Below, piece by piece: positions 1 to 8,240 of a stretch of 64,000 nucleotides of DNA; within the stretch, counting starts at the first letter, position 1, and each line of letters starts with the position of its first letter. The DNA is from Actinoplanes lutulentus (lineage in GTDB: Bacteria > Actinomycetota > Actinomycetes > Mycobacteriales > Micromonosporaceae), in assembly GCF_003259845.1 (NCBI RefSeq), contig NZ_QLMJ01000001.1, forward strand, positions 558,001-622,000, written 5' to 3'. The notes beneath the pieces are model-generated. The model was not told where the DNA came from, ran no database searches, and was given only the letters and a program-made list of their open reading frames with translations. Position numbers and translations under genes: made by a program.

Positions 1-655
1 TGTCGCCGGCCACGATCAGGACGGCGCCTTCGGGGACGGTGGTCTCGGGTCGGGCGTACACGAAATCCTCGCCGGGCCGTTTCGTGCCGACCACCGTGAC
101 CCCCCACTTGGTGCGCAGCGCGAGCTGCGCGAGGGTTCGTCCTCCGGCGCCCTTCGGCGCGCGGACCTTGGCGATCGCGAAGCCGTCGTCGAACTCGATG
201 TAGTCGAGCATCCGGCCGCTGATCAGGTGCGCGACGCGCTCACCCATCTCGGACTCGGGATAGATCACGTGGTCGGCGCCGACCTGGGAGAGGATCTTGC
301 CGTGTTTGACGCTTGTCGCTTTCGCCCAGATCTCCGGGACGCCGAGCTCGGCGAGCGCGAGCACGGTCAGCACGCTCGTCTCCAGGTTGGTGCCGATGCC
401 GACGACGGCACGCGGGAAGTCCTGGATGCCGAGCTGGCGCAGCGCGTCCTCGTCGGTCGAGTCGGCCTCCACCACCTGGGTGAGCCGGTCCGACCAGTCG
501 AGCACGATGCGCGGGTCGCTGTCGACGCCGAGCACTTCGTACCCGAGGTCGAGCAGGGCCTCGGCGACCGAGCCGCCGAACCGGCCGAGGCCGATCACGG
601 CGACGTTGGTGCCCTCGGGCTTTTCCGTCTTCTTGTCAGCGCGTTTCTCAGCCAA
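1..655 (-). CDS. TrkA/KtrA-type K+ uptake regulatory subunit (3' end beyond window)
   Basis: Cytosolic RCK/KTN subunit that gates a Trk/Ktr potassium channel by binding nucleotide. The visible 218 residues begin with a charged leader, then a Rossmann fold: the nucleotide-binding loop VIGLGRFGGSVAEAL lies at about residues 19-33, followed by acidic VDSDP and VEADSTDED. The start of a TrkA_C domain is seen after about residue 140 (ISGRMLDYIEFDDGFAIAKV). I chose the TTG at 655: it has an AGGAGAG-like Shine-Dalgarno at about 663-670 and overlaps the stop of trkH by 8 bp, so the pair is translationally coupled. The C-terminus runs off the left edge. Family assignment is secure; the Ktr versus Trk subtype is inferred. 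Confidence 0.93.
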   Translation of the reverse strand, partial: MAEKRADKKTEKPEGTNVAVIGLGRFGGSVAEALLDLGYEVLGVDSDPRIVLDWSDRLTQVVEADSTDEDALRQLGIQDFPRAVVGIGTNLETSVLTVLALAELGVPEIWAKATSVKHGKILSQVGADHVIYPESEMGERVAHLISGRMLDYIEFDDGFAIAKVRAPKGAGGRTLAQLALRTKWGVTVVGTKRPGEDFVYARPETTVPEGAVLIVAGD

Positions 656-1982
656 CTAGGGGTCTCTCCTCCGGGTATCGGTAGAGGCGGCGCCGGGTGT
701 TCAGCGCGATCGCGGTGCCGACCGCGATCGTGCCGACCCGGCCGCAGAACATCAGCACGACCAGGACGACCTGTGCGGACGGCGGCAGGCTGGGCGTGAT
801 GCCGGTGCTCAGCCCGACGGTCGCGAACGCCGAGGTGACCTCGAACAGGGCCTTGTCGAACGGAACGTTCTCGGTCAGCGCGTCCAGCACGACGGTACCG
901 GTCCCGACCAGGGCCACACCCATCAGCGCCACGGTCATGGCCTGCCGCTGGGTCTCCTCGGCGATCCGGCGCTTGCGGACCACGACGTCCGGCTCACCGC
1001 GGATCTCAGCCCAGATCACGTACGCGAGCAGCAGGAACGTCGTGAGCTTGATACCGCCGGCGGTGCTCGCGCTGCCGCCACCGATGAACATCAGGCCGGT
1101 GGTGACAGCGATCGTCTCGCTGTTCAGCTGGCCCAGGTCGACGCTGTTGAAGCCGCCGGAGCGGGTCATGATGTCCTGGGTGAAAGCGGTCAGCATCTTC
1201 GCCGGTACGCCGAGTGGGCCGAGCGTCCCCGGGTTGCGCCACTCCATCGCCAGGAACGTGGCGAAGCCGAAGGCGGTCAGCAACAGGCTGCCGGCGACGG
1301 TCAGGAACGTGTGCGTCGACCAGCTCTTCGGCGTCCGCCACTCGCGGAACAGCTCGAACAGCACCGGAAAACCGATCGAGCCACCGAGTACGCCGAACGC
1401 CAGCGGCAGGCAGATCCACGGGTCGGTCACGAACCGGATGAGACTGTCCGGGTACAGCGCGAATCCGGCGTTGTTGAAGGCCTGCACGGCGTGGAAGACC
1501 GCGTACCAGAGGGCTTTGCCGAACGAATAGTCGTACCCAAGCCAGAAACGCAGGGTGAGCACGACGGCGATGGCGCCTTCGCAGACGAGCATGACCATCG
1601 CGACCCGGCGGAGTACGGCGGCGATGTTGCCGCCGGAGAGGCCGGCGCTCTCGGCCTGGGCCATCAGGCGGCCGCGCAGGCCGAGCCGGCGCGAGACGAG
1701 CAGGCTGAGCAGGGTGGCCAGGGTCATGATGCCGAAGCCGCCGATCTGCGACAGCACGGTCAGCAGCACGTGGCCGAACGGCGTCCAGTACGTCGGGGTG
1801 TCGACCACGGCCAGGCCGGTGACGCAGACCGCGGAGGCGGCGGTGAAGAGCGCGGTGACGAACGGCGCGTGGCCGGGCTCGGCACGGGCGGCCGGCAGCA
1901 TCATCAACGCGGTGCCGATCGCGATCGCGCCGAGGAAGGCGAGCGGGACGATCCGCGCCGGATGCTGCCAGGGTGAACGCAC
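648..1982 (-). CDS. TrkH/KtrB-family potassium transporter
   Basis: Membrane K+ channel subunit that pairs with the RCK protein downstream. The 444 residues contain four pore-loop repeats with the expected filter-like segments: ASAVCVTGLAV near residue 50, FNNAGFALYPD near 165, TRSGGFNSVDLG near 272, and FATVGLSTGI near 388. Conserved QIGGFGIMT and STAGGIKL are also present. The start is GTG at 1982 with a hydrophobic segment immediately after. The antisense ORFs across this gene are shadows. Confidence 0.95.
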   Translation of the reverse strand: MRSPWQHPARIVPLAFLGAIAIGTALMMLPAARAEPGHAPFVTALFTAASAVCVTGLAVVDTPTYWTPFGHVLLTVLSQIGGFGIMTLATLLSLLVSRRLGLRGRLMAQAESAGLSGGNIAAVLRRVAMVMLVCEGAIAVVLTLRFWLGYDYSFGKALWYAVFHAVQAFNNAGFALYPDSLIRFVTDPWICLPLAFGVLGGSIGFPVLFELFREWRTPKSWSTHTFLTVAGSLLLTAFGFATFLAMEWRNPGTLGPLGVPAKMLTAFTQDIMTRSGGFNSVDLGQLNSETIAVTTGLMFIGGGSASTAGGIKLTTFLLLAYVIWAEIRGEPDVVVRKRRIAEETQRQAMTVALMGVALVGTGTVVLDALTENVPFDKALFEVTSAFATVGLSTGITPSLPPSAQVVLVVLMFCGRVGTIAVGTAIALNTRRRLYRYPEERPLVG

Positions 1983-1989
1983 CGGGAGA

Positions 1990-2436
1990 TTATTGCTGGT
2001 GCAGCGCCCAGACGCCCGCCAGGAACGCGGCCACGCTGGTGACGGTCCGGACGGTGTTCCACCGGATCCAGGGTTCGAGGAAGGCCTCGCGCACCGCGGA
2101 GGCGTCGGCGAGGTCGCCGGCGGCCAGGCGGTTGTTGAGCGGGATGTTCAGCGCGAAGGTGATCAGCAGGGTGGCGGCGTAGAGCAGGAACGCGGCGATC
2201 AGCGCGGGCTCGAAATCGTGCTGGACGGCCGCGACACCGGTGGCGACGAGCGCGCCCAGGAAGATCAGCAGGAACAGCGGGTTCTGAATCGCGATATTGA
2301 TCTTCTGCATGGCGTCGACGACGGTCCGGTCGTCGGCGCGGCGCAGGCCCGGCATGACCGAACCGGCGTACGCGTAGAACAACCCCGCCATCAGCCCGAG
2401 AAGAACCACCGCGATCAGCAGAATCGTGGCGCGCAT
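1990..2436 (-). CDS. DUF1772 (anthrone oxygenase-like) membrane protein
   Basis: A 148-residue protein with four hydrophobic segments and a central NIPLNN motif followed by RWNTVRTV. This is the pattern of DUF1772 proteins, which are related to anthrone oxygenases and noxC-like membrane proteins. ATG at 2436. It sits 7 bp upstream of trkH and may be cotranscribed with it. No substrate can be proposed from context; most bacterial members are uncharacterised. Confidence 0.8.
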   Translation of the reverse strand: MRATILLIAVVLLGLMAGLFYAYAGSVMPGLRRADDRTVVDAMQKINIAIQNPLFLLIFLGALVATGVAAVQHDFEPALIAAFLLYAATLLITFALNIPLNNRLAAGDLADASAVREAFLEPWIRWNTVRTVTSVAAFLAGVWALHQQ

Positions 2437-2591
2437 GGCTGAACCCTACCGGGTTGTTGCAAAAAACCTGCAAACGGATTTCTCTTCACATCCATGGACA
2501 CCTATGTTTTTCTAGGCCTCGGGAGCGCTCCCCACGTCCCCATGATCCGCATTCCCCCGATGCGGATCGAGATTTGGAATTGAGGTACCAA

Positions 2592-3551
2592 ATGTCAGGC
2601 AGAATCCCCCGGCTTGCCGCTGCCGTTTTACCGCTCGCTTTGCCGTTCGTTTTGATCAGCGGTGCTACCGCCGCGCCGGTGCAGACCTTCGCCATCACCG
2701 ATCTGGTCGGCTGGGCCACCCAGAACGGCGGTACCACCGGCGGCGGCAGTGCCGCCACCACGACCGTGACCAGCGCATCCGCGCTGACCACGGCGCTGGC
2801 CTCGACGTCGGCGGCGAACATCCGGGTGTCCGGGACGATCAGCTGCAGCGGCATGCTGCGCGTCCGGTCCAACAAGACGATCATCGGCAACTCCGGTGCC
2901 GCGATCGTCGGCTGCGGATTCAACATCAACGGTGACCGTAACGTCATCATCCGCAACCTCTCATTCCGGAACTGGAACGACGACGCGATCAACGTGCAGG
3001 AGTCGGCCACCAACATCTGGGTCGACCACAACAGTTTCAGCAACGGGTACGACGGCGCGGTCGACATCAAACGCGGCTCCGATTTCATCACCGTCTCGTG
3101 GAACCGCGTATTCAGCCACGACAAATCGATGCTGCTCGGCCACAGCGACAGCAACGCCAGCCAGGACGTTGGCCACCTGCGCGTGACGTACCACCACAAC
3201 TGGTTCGACGCGTCGACGCAGCGCCACCCGCGGGTCCGTTTCGGCAACCCGGTGCACGTCTACAACAACTACTACTACAACAACTCCGGGTACGGCGTGG
3301 CGTCCACCGAGGGCGCCGGGGTGCTCGTCGAGGCGAACTCGTTCGAGGGCGTCGACGACCCGTTCCACCTGGGTGAGGGCTCGTCGGACGCCGGAACACT
3401 GGTCGCCCGCAACAACCTGCTGGTCAACTCGGGCAGCGGTCAGACGGGTGGTTCGGTGGCGTCGATCCCGTATTCGTACACGGCGGACGCAGCGGCGAAC
3501 GTGAAGTCCATCGTGACGGCGAATGCCGGGGCCGGCCGGATCAGCCTGTAA
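2592..3551 (+). CDS. secreted pectate lyase, polysaccharide lyase family 1
   Basis: Extracellular beta-helix enzyme cleaving polygalacturonate by Ca2+-dependent beta-elimination. The 319 residues start with a Sec signal peptide (SGRIPRLAAAVLPLALPF, cleavage after ATA-AP). The PL1 signature follows: IWVDHNSF, DIKRGSDFITVSWNRVFSHDKSMLLGHSD, then TQRHPRVRFG, which carries the catalytic Arg region, and repeated Asn/Tyr ladders typical of stacked beta-helix coils. The in-frame upstream extension lacks a signal peptide, so I place the start at ATG 2592, preceded by GAGGT at 2582-2586. A strong hairpin lies 48 bp downstream of the stop. Confidence 0.93.
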   Translation: MSGRIPRLAAAVLPLALPFVLISGATAAPVQTFAITDLVGWATQNGGTTGGGSAATTTVTSASALTTALASTSAANIRVSGTISCSGMLRVRSNKTIIGNSGAAIVGCGFNINGDRNVIIRNLSFRNWNDDAINVQESATNIWVDHNSFSNGYDGAVDIKRGSDFITVSWNRVFSHDKSMLLGHSDSNASQDVGHLRVTYHHNWFDASTQRHPRVRFGNPVHVYNNYYYNNSGYGVASTEGAGVLVEANSFEGVDDPFHLGEGSSDAGTLVARNNLLVNSGSGQTGGSVASIPYSYTADAAANVKSIVTANAGAGRISL

Positions 3552-3598
3552 ATCCTCTCGTATCAGCCCGTCCCCGTTATCGGCCCGTCCCCCAGCGG

Positions 3599-3642
3599 CT
3601 CGCCCTTCCCGGTTTCCTCGCTTTCTGACCGGGGAGGGCGAG
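3599..3642 (+). terminator. hairpin terminator after pectate lyase
   Basis: Two 15-nt arms (3599-3613 and 3628-3642) pair throughout with one T-G wobble around a 14-nt loop. It lies between the pectate lyase stop and the next gene. No U-tract follows, which is common for terminators in high-GC actinobacteria. Confidence 0.6.
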
Positions 3643-3676
3643 CTCGCCTCTGCGGATCTCCCGGACATTCGGCATC

Positions 3677-4147
3677 GTGGAACCCATGACCGATGAGATG
3701 ACCGCCAAGGCTCGCGCCATTCTCGACACCACCCGGTACGCGGTTCTCGGCACCGCCACTCCCACCGGCGAGCCGTGGGTGAGCCCGGTGTACTTCGTGA
3801 ACGACGGCCTGACCACGCTGCTCTGGCTCTCCCGGCCGACATCCCACCACTCCTTGCTGATCGCCGAGAACTCCCGCATCGCCGTAACGGTCTTCGACTC
3901 CACTGTGGTGATGGGTGGGGCGACCGCGTTCTACGCCCGAGCCCGAGCGGCCCTCTGCCCCACCGCCGACCTACCCGCGCAGCTCGAAGCGTTCTCCACG
4001 CGCTCGGCAGCCGTGGGCTTCCCTACCTGGCGCCCGGACCAGGTGACAGGCGACGCCCCGCTCCGCCTTTATCGCGCGGTCGTCACCGAAGCCTGGCTCC
4101 TGCCCGCCGAAGCCGGCCCCGAACGCCGCATCCCACTCCCCCTGTGA
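3677..4147 (+). CDS. pyridoxamine 5'-phosphate oxidase-like split-barrel protein
   Basis: A 156-residue cytosolic protein of the FMN/F420-binding split-barrel superfamily. The N-terminal half reads AILDTTRYAVLGTATPTGEPWVSPVYF, the standard beta-strand pair of PNPOx-like proteins, followed by WLSRPTSHHSLLIAENSRIAVTVFD. The middle ARARAAL strand and C-terminal LYRAVVTEAWLL complete the barrel. The GTG at 3677 or the ATG at 3686 could be the start; the latter gives the more usual N-terminus. The cofactor (FMN, F420 or haem) cannot be told from the sequence. Confidence 0.82.
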   Translation: MEPMTDEMTAKARAILDTTRYAVLGTATPTGEPWVSPVYFVNDGLTTLLWLSRPTSHHSLLIAENSRIAVTVFDSTVVMGGATAFYARARAALCPTADLPAQLEAFSTRSAAVGFPTWRPDQVTGDAPLRLYRAVVTEAWLLPAEAGPERRIPLPL

Positions 4148-4329
4148 CCGGGTGCCGGCTCGATCTTGGTAACCCGCGGGTGCTCTGACCCCCACAGGTT
4201 TCCGCAAAGCCGAAACCCTCCCCCTCTGCGGGCGGCAGCCCTCGAAACTCGCGAGTTTGTGGTCGACCGGACGGCCAAACCGCACAAGATCGGCGGCTTT
4301 GGCAGTGGTCAGTCGGGACGAGACGCCGA
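4148..4329. other. gene-free stretch with a 14-bp palindrome
   Basis: No convincing gene. It contains a perfect 14-bp palindrome (AAACTCGCGAGTTT at 4245-4258), which could be a protein-binding site or simply a hairpin. ORFs here on both strands have no recognisable protein character. Confidence 0.4.
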
Positions 4330-4587
4330 GGGTACGGAGTCAGGCCCGCCCCAGCAGCGGCACTGCCACCGACTGCGGGGTGGTCAGATAGGTGGCGAGG
4401 AAACCGGCGAAGTCGTTCTGCACCGTGGTGTCCCTCTGCGCGGTACGCGAGAGCGAGCGCGGCACGGTGGCGGGCCGGGTCACGGTGGGAGGTGACCGTG
4501 AGGAGGGTGGCTTCCAGGGCTTCGAGCGGGCCGGAGCCGCCGAGCAGTTTCAGGGCGTCGTTGTAGCTCAACCCGGCAGCCATCCGC
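4330..4587 (-). pseudogene. decayed N-terminus of an NACHT-type (STAND) NTPase gene
   Basis: Reading leftward, the first residues (MAAGLSYNDALKLLGGSGPLE then ALEATLL) match the helical N-terminal domain seen in many actinobacterial NACHT proteins (LSYxDAxxLLGG). After about 25 codons this frame loses protein character. A second minus frame then shows plausible coding text (VQNDFAGFLATYLTTPQSVA) and ends at a stop near 4345. I interpret this as a frameshifted, truncated relic with the NTPase body gone. The identification rests on one short motif and is tentative. Confidence 0.4.
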
Positions 4588-4706
4588 ACACTATATGGAC
4601 GATGCGCGAGCGGACCGTTTTCTCATCCGATGGTGTGGTTGGCCTTGCGGAATGTCGCGGTCGGGCGTTTAGCCTTTGGGCCACATTCGGCGCCCAGGAG
4701 GCAGAG

Positions 4707-5282
4707 ATGACCTCGAAAACCGCTGTGCTGCGCACGGTGAAGCGGCAGATTCCCCGGCAGCGCAGGGCTCCACGTTGCGGCGTCTGTGCGACGAGAACCT
4801 CGACCGGCGGCCTGCATCTTGTCGACCTCGCCCAACGTTCGCTGGTCCGCGGTTGCGCCGACTGCCACCAGAATCCTGGCGAGCTGCGGCCCGTGCCCGA
4901 TCGCTACCTGGAGTTGCCCGGCGAGGTGACGGCCCAGGAGACGTGGGACGACCTGCACGTTCCGGCCGGGCTGGCGTTCGTGTGGCGCGCCGATGATCGT
5001 CTGCTGGTGTGCGGGCCGGCGCCGGACCGGGCGGTCGAGCACGACCTGCCGGTCACCGTGTGGGAGCGGATGATCAAGCGACATCCGGCGTTCGCGACGC
5101 TGCGGCCGGGTGTGGAGGCGCTGATCATCCGGCGGGCCGGTGCGTTCCTGGTACCGATCGACGCCTGTTACGAGCTGGCCGGCCTGCTGCGGACGAGCTG
5201 GCGTGGTTTCGACGGCGCACGGGACACCAGGGGCAGCCTCACGATGTTTTTCGCGAAGCTGAGCGCAAACGCCACAAAATAG
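4707..5282 (+). CDS. DUF5947 family protein
   Basis: A 191-residue soluble protein. It carries two CxxC-type pairs (CGVCAT near residue 24 and CADCHQ near 50) that look metal binding. The DUF5947 pattern follows: [41 protein letters not shown], and [21 protein letters not shown] near the C-terminus. ATG 4707 has an excellent AGGAGG at 4697-4702. In other actinobacteria the family is often found beside NiFe-hydrogenase genes; none are here. Its last 44 bp overlap tctA on the opposite strand. Function unknown. Confidence 0.78.
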   Translation: MTSKTAVLRTVKRQIPRQRRAPRCGVCATRTSTGGLHLVDLAQRSLVRGCADCHQNPGELRPVPDRYLELPGEVTAQETWDDLHVPAGLAFVWRADDRLLVCGPAPDRAVEHDLPVTVWERMIKRHPAFATLRPGVEALIIRRAGAFLVPIDACYELAGLLRTSWRGFDGARDTRGSLTMFFAKLSANATK

Positions 5283-6723
5283 GCATGACCAGCGCCATCA
5301 CCACGATCAACCACAGGATCACCGTCAGCGGGCTGGAGACCAGCACCGTCCAATCCCCGTCGGACAACGACAACGCCCGCCGCAGCTGCTGCTCGGCCAG
5401 CGGCGCCAGGATCAGCCCGACGATCGCCGGCGCGACCGGCACACCCGCCTGCCGCATCAGCAGTCCGATCAGCCCGAGGACCGTCAGCACCACGAGATCA
5501 GCGATGGTCCCGCCCGCCGCGAACGTACCGAGGCAGGCGAAGAGCAGGACACCCGCATAGATTCCGTACGCCGGAATCGTGAGCAGCCGTGCCCACACCT
5601 TCACCAGCGGCAGGTTCAGCACGAGCAGCAGCACGTTCCCGATGTACAGGCTGGCGATCAGCGCCCAGACCAGGTCGCCGGACTCGGTGAACAGCTGCGG
5701 ACCGGGCTGCAGACCATAGGACTGGAACGCCGTGAGGATCACCGCGGCCGTGGCTGACGTCGGCAGCCCGATCGTCAGCAGCGGGACGAGCACCCCGGCC
5801 GCCGCCGCGTTGTTCGCCGCCTCCGGCCCGGCGACGCCCTCGATCGCGCCGTGCCCGAACTCCTCGGGATGCTTCGACAGCCGCTTCTCCAGGCTGTAGC
5901 TGAGGAACGTCGGCACCTCGGCCCCGCCGGCCGGCAGGCTGCCGATCGGGAAGCCGAGGGCGGTTCCGCGTAGCCACGCCGGCCATGACCTGCGGAAATC
6001 GGCGCGGGACAGCATGGGCGCGCCCCGTACCGGCTCGACCCGGCTGCGACCGGTGCCCTCCAGGACGTGCGCGAACGTCTCGCTCAGCGCGAACAGCGCC
6101 ACCACGACGATCACCACGTCGATGCCGTCGAGCAGGGACGGCACGCCGAACGTGAGCCGCGGCTGCCCGGTGAGCGTGTCGATGCCGATCAGGCCGATCG
6201 TGGCGCCGATGACCAGGCTCGCGCCGCCGCGCAGCAGGCTCGGCCCGAGCATGGCGCTCACCGTCACGAACGCGACCGCCATCAGCGCGACGTACTCCGG
6301 TGGTCCGAAACCGATCGCGATGTCGGCGACCAGGGGCGCGGCCGCGGTGAGCGCGATCGTGCCGATGGTCCCGGCCACGAAGCTGCCGATCGCGGCGGTG
6401 GCGAGAGCGGCCGCACCACGTCCGGCGCGGGCCATCTTGTTGCCTTCCAGGGCGGTTGCCACCGAAGAGCTCTCGCCGGGTGTGTTCAGCAGGATCGAGG
6501 TGGTCGAGCCGCCGTACATGCCGCCGTAGTAGATGCCGGCGAACATGATCAGGGCGGCTGCCGGTTCGAGTCGGAAAGTGATCGGCAGCAGCAGGGCCAC
6601 GGTGAGCGCCGGGCCGATGCCGGGCAGCACGCCGACAGCGGTGCCGATGGTGACGCCGATCAGCGCCCAGATCAGGTTCTCCGGCGTCAGCGCCTGGGCA
6701 AAACCGGTCAGCAGGTCGTCCAT
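5239..6723 (-). CDS. tctA: TctA, large permease of a tripartite tricarboxylate transporter
   Basis: Inner-membrane permease of 494 residues with about 11-12 hydrophobic segments. It carries TctA signatures: [21 protein letters not shown] near residue 27, [24 protein letters not shown] near 60, and [19 protein letters not shown] near 255. It works with TctB and the periplasmic-type binding protein TctC to import carboxylates by ion gradient. ATG 6723 follows the tctB stop by 1 bp. The order tctC-tctB-tctA is canonical. No adjacent TctDE two-component system is visible. Confidence 0.95.
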   Translation of the reverse strand: MDDLLTGFAQALTPENLIWALIGVTIGTAVGVLPGIGPALTVALLLPITFRLEPAAALIMFAGIYYGGMYGGSTTSILLNTPGESSSVATALEGNKMARAGRGAAALATAAIGSFVAGTIGTIALTAAAPLVADIAIGFGPPEYVALMAVAFVTVSAMLGPSLLRGGASLVIGATIGLIGIDTLTGQPRLTFGVPSLLDGIDVVIVVVALFALSETFAHVLEGTGRSRVEPVRGAPMLSRADFRRSWPAWLRGTALGFPIGSLPAGGAEVPTFLSYSLEKRLSKHPEEFGHGAIEGVAGPEAANNAAAAGVLVPLLTIGLPTSATAAVILTAFQSYGLQPGPQLFTESGDLVWALIASLYIGNVLLLVLNLPLVKVWARLLTIPAYGIYAGVLLFACLGTFAAGGTIADLVVLTVLGLIGLLMRQAGVPVAPAIVGLILAPLAEQQLRRALSLSDGDWTVLVSSPLTVILWLIVVMALVMPILWRLRSASRKTS

Positions 6724-6724
6724 C

Positions 6725-7210
6725 TCAGAACCCCCACGGCCCTGCGGGCAGGCTCAGCCCGATCAGCCGGTCGAAGATCAGGAAGGCGACCGCGGCGAGC
6801 GTCCACCCGTAGGCGACGACCCGGCCGGGATGCGGAGCGCCGAGCAGCAGGGCGGCCGCGGTGAACAACGCCGCCGAGCTCAGCACGTACCCGAAGATCG
6901 GAAGAACAAAGGCAAACGCGATCAGCGTGACCACCAGCGCGGCGAGGCGCCAGAGGCGCCGTTTTCCACGATCTTCACCAGCGTGGGTACGCCCGGAGCG
7001 CGCACCCTGCCACGCGAGAGCACCGCCGAGAAGACCGAGCAGCGTGCCGATCAGACTAGGCGCGGCGGCCGGGCCGACGGCATCGTCGGAGTCACGCAGC
7101 CGGGCCGCGTCGACGAGCACGACGACCGCACCGAGCACCATGATCAACCCGAGCAGAAGAGAGGCCCTCGCCTGATCGTTTTCGGCCGGAGGAGCATCGG
7201 GCTCGGTCAT
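6725..7210 (-). CDS. tctB: TctB, small membrane subunit of tripartite tricarboxylate transporter
   Basis: A 161-residue protein with four predicted membrane segments. [12 protein letters not shown] region separates the first segments, and the C-terminus has a glycine-rich helix ending [13 protein letters not shown]. Low sequence conservation is normal for TctB; identity is secured by position between tctC (overlapping ATGA) and tctA (1-bp gap). ATG at 7210. Confidence 0.9.
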   Translation of the reverse strand: MTEPDAPPAENDQARASLLLGLIMVLGAVVVLVDAARLRDSDDAVGPAAAPSLIGTLLGLLGGALAWQGARSGRTHAGEDRGKRRLWRLAALVVTLIAFAFVLPIFGYVLSSAALFTAAALLLGAPHPGRVVAYGWTLAAVAFLIFDRLIGLSLPAGPWGF

Positions 7211-8190
7211 GCCAGGCCCATCTTGACCAGGACGTCCTGGACCGTCTTCTGCTCCTCGCCGAGGAACCCGTCGAACGCCGGCCCGGTCAGCGTCGCATCG
7301 CCCCAGCCACGTCGTTGCAGCGTCTCCCGCCAGGCCGCGCTCTGCGTCATCCGCACCATCAGGTCCTCAAGGGCGCGTTCATCAGCGGGCCGGATCCCGG
7401 CGGGCGCGACCACCCCGCGCCAGTTCGCCAGCTCCACGTCGACGCCGGCCTCCTTCAGCGTGGGCACACCGGGCAGGCTGGGCAGCCGTTCCGTGCTGGA
7501 GACCGCGAGCGGGCGTACCGTCCCGGCTTTGATCTGGCCCTCCAGTTCGGAGACGCCGGAAAGTCCGGCGGTGGCCCGCCCGGACAGCAGCGTCGCCAGG
7601 GCCTCACCGCCGCCGGAGTGCGCGACGTAGTTGACCCCGGCCGGGTCCTCACCGATCGCGTCGGCGATCAGCCCGGTCAGGATCTGCTCGGCGCCACCCG
7701 CCGAACCACCGGCGAACGAGACCGACCCGAGGTTGCGGCGCATCCGTTCCACCAGGTCGGGCAGCCCGCGTACCGACGACTTGGCCGGCACCACGATCAC
7801 CTCGTAATCGGTGGTGAGCCGTGCGATCGGGGTGGTCTCGGCGAGCGTGACCGGCGAGTCGTTGCTCTCGATCGCGCCGAGCATCACGAAACCCATCACC
7901 ATGAGCTGCGTGGCGTCGCCGTGGTACCGCTCGAACTGGCTGAGCCCGATCGTCCCGCCGGCACCCGCCACGTTGTAGACCTCGGTACGCCCGACCATGT
8001 CCCGCAGCGCCGTCTGCATCTCCCGCGACGTCTGATCCCAGCCACCACCGGGGGCGGCCGGGGCCATCAGCCGTAGCTGCCGCCCGTCGAGGAAGTCCCC
8101 GGCCACGGCGTCGTCCCCACCCCACGACGAGGTGCCGGCCAGCAGCACGGTGGCCAGCACCGCGGCGAGGTAGGGCAATGCTCTGCGCAT
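7207..8190 (-). CDS. tctC: TctC/Bug-family solute-binding protein
   Basis: Extracytoplasmic substrate receptor of the transporter, 327 residues. It has a signal peptide (MRRALPYLAAVLATVLLAGTSS), then RLMAPAAPGGGWDQTSREMQ, the phosphate-loop-like stretch that holds the substrate carboxylate in Bug proteins. GTIGLSQF, the VNYVAHSGGGEAL loop and a terminal alpha/beta lobe follow. ATG 8190 is preferred over the adjacent GTG 8193. The bound ligand (citrate, aromatic or dicarboxylate) is not predictable. Confidence 0.92.
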   Translation of the reverse strand: MRRALPYLAAVLATVLLAGTSSWGGDDAVAGDFLDGRQLRLMAPAAPGGGWDQTSREMQTALRDMVGRTEVYNVAGAGGTIGLSQFERYHGDATQLMVMGFVMLGAIESNDSPVTLAETTPIARLTTDYEVIVVPAKSSVRGLPDLVERMRRNLGSVSFAGGSAGGAEQILTGLIADAIGEDPAGVNYVAHSGGGEALATLLSGRATAGLSGVSELEGQIKAGTVRPLAVSSTERLPSLPGVPTLKEAGVDVELANWRGVVAPAGIRPADERALEDLMVRMTQSAAWRETLQRRGWGDATLTGPAFDGFLGEEQKTVQDVLVKMGLA

Positions 8191-8240
8191 CACGGTTCCA
8201 GTGTGGGCGGGCGACGACCGCTGCGCATTTCGAGAGGTTT

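Noticed and set aside
697-1530. Long plus-strand ORF (277 aa) across trkH
   Set aside because: Antisense shadow of a clear TrkH gene; Ser/Pro/Arg-biased translation without domain motifs.
2454-2591. N-terminal extension of the pectate lyase frame
   Set aside because: The 46 extra residues are charged and precede a clean signal peptide; GAGGT and ATG at 2592 fit better.
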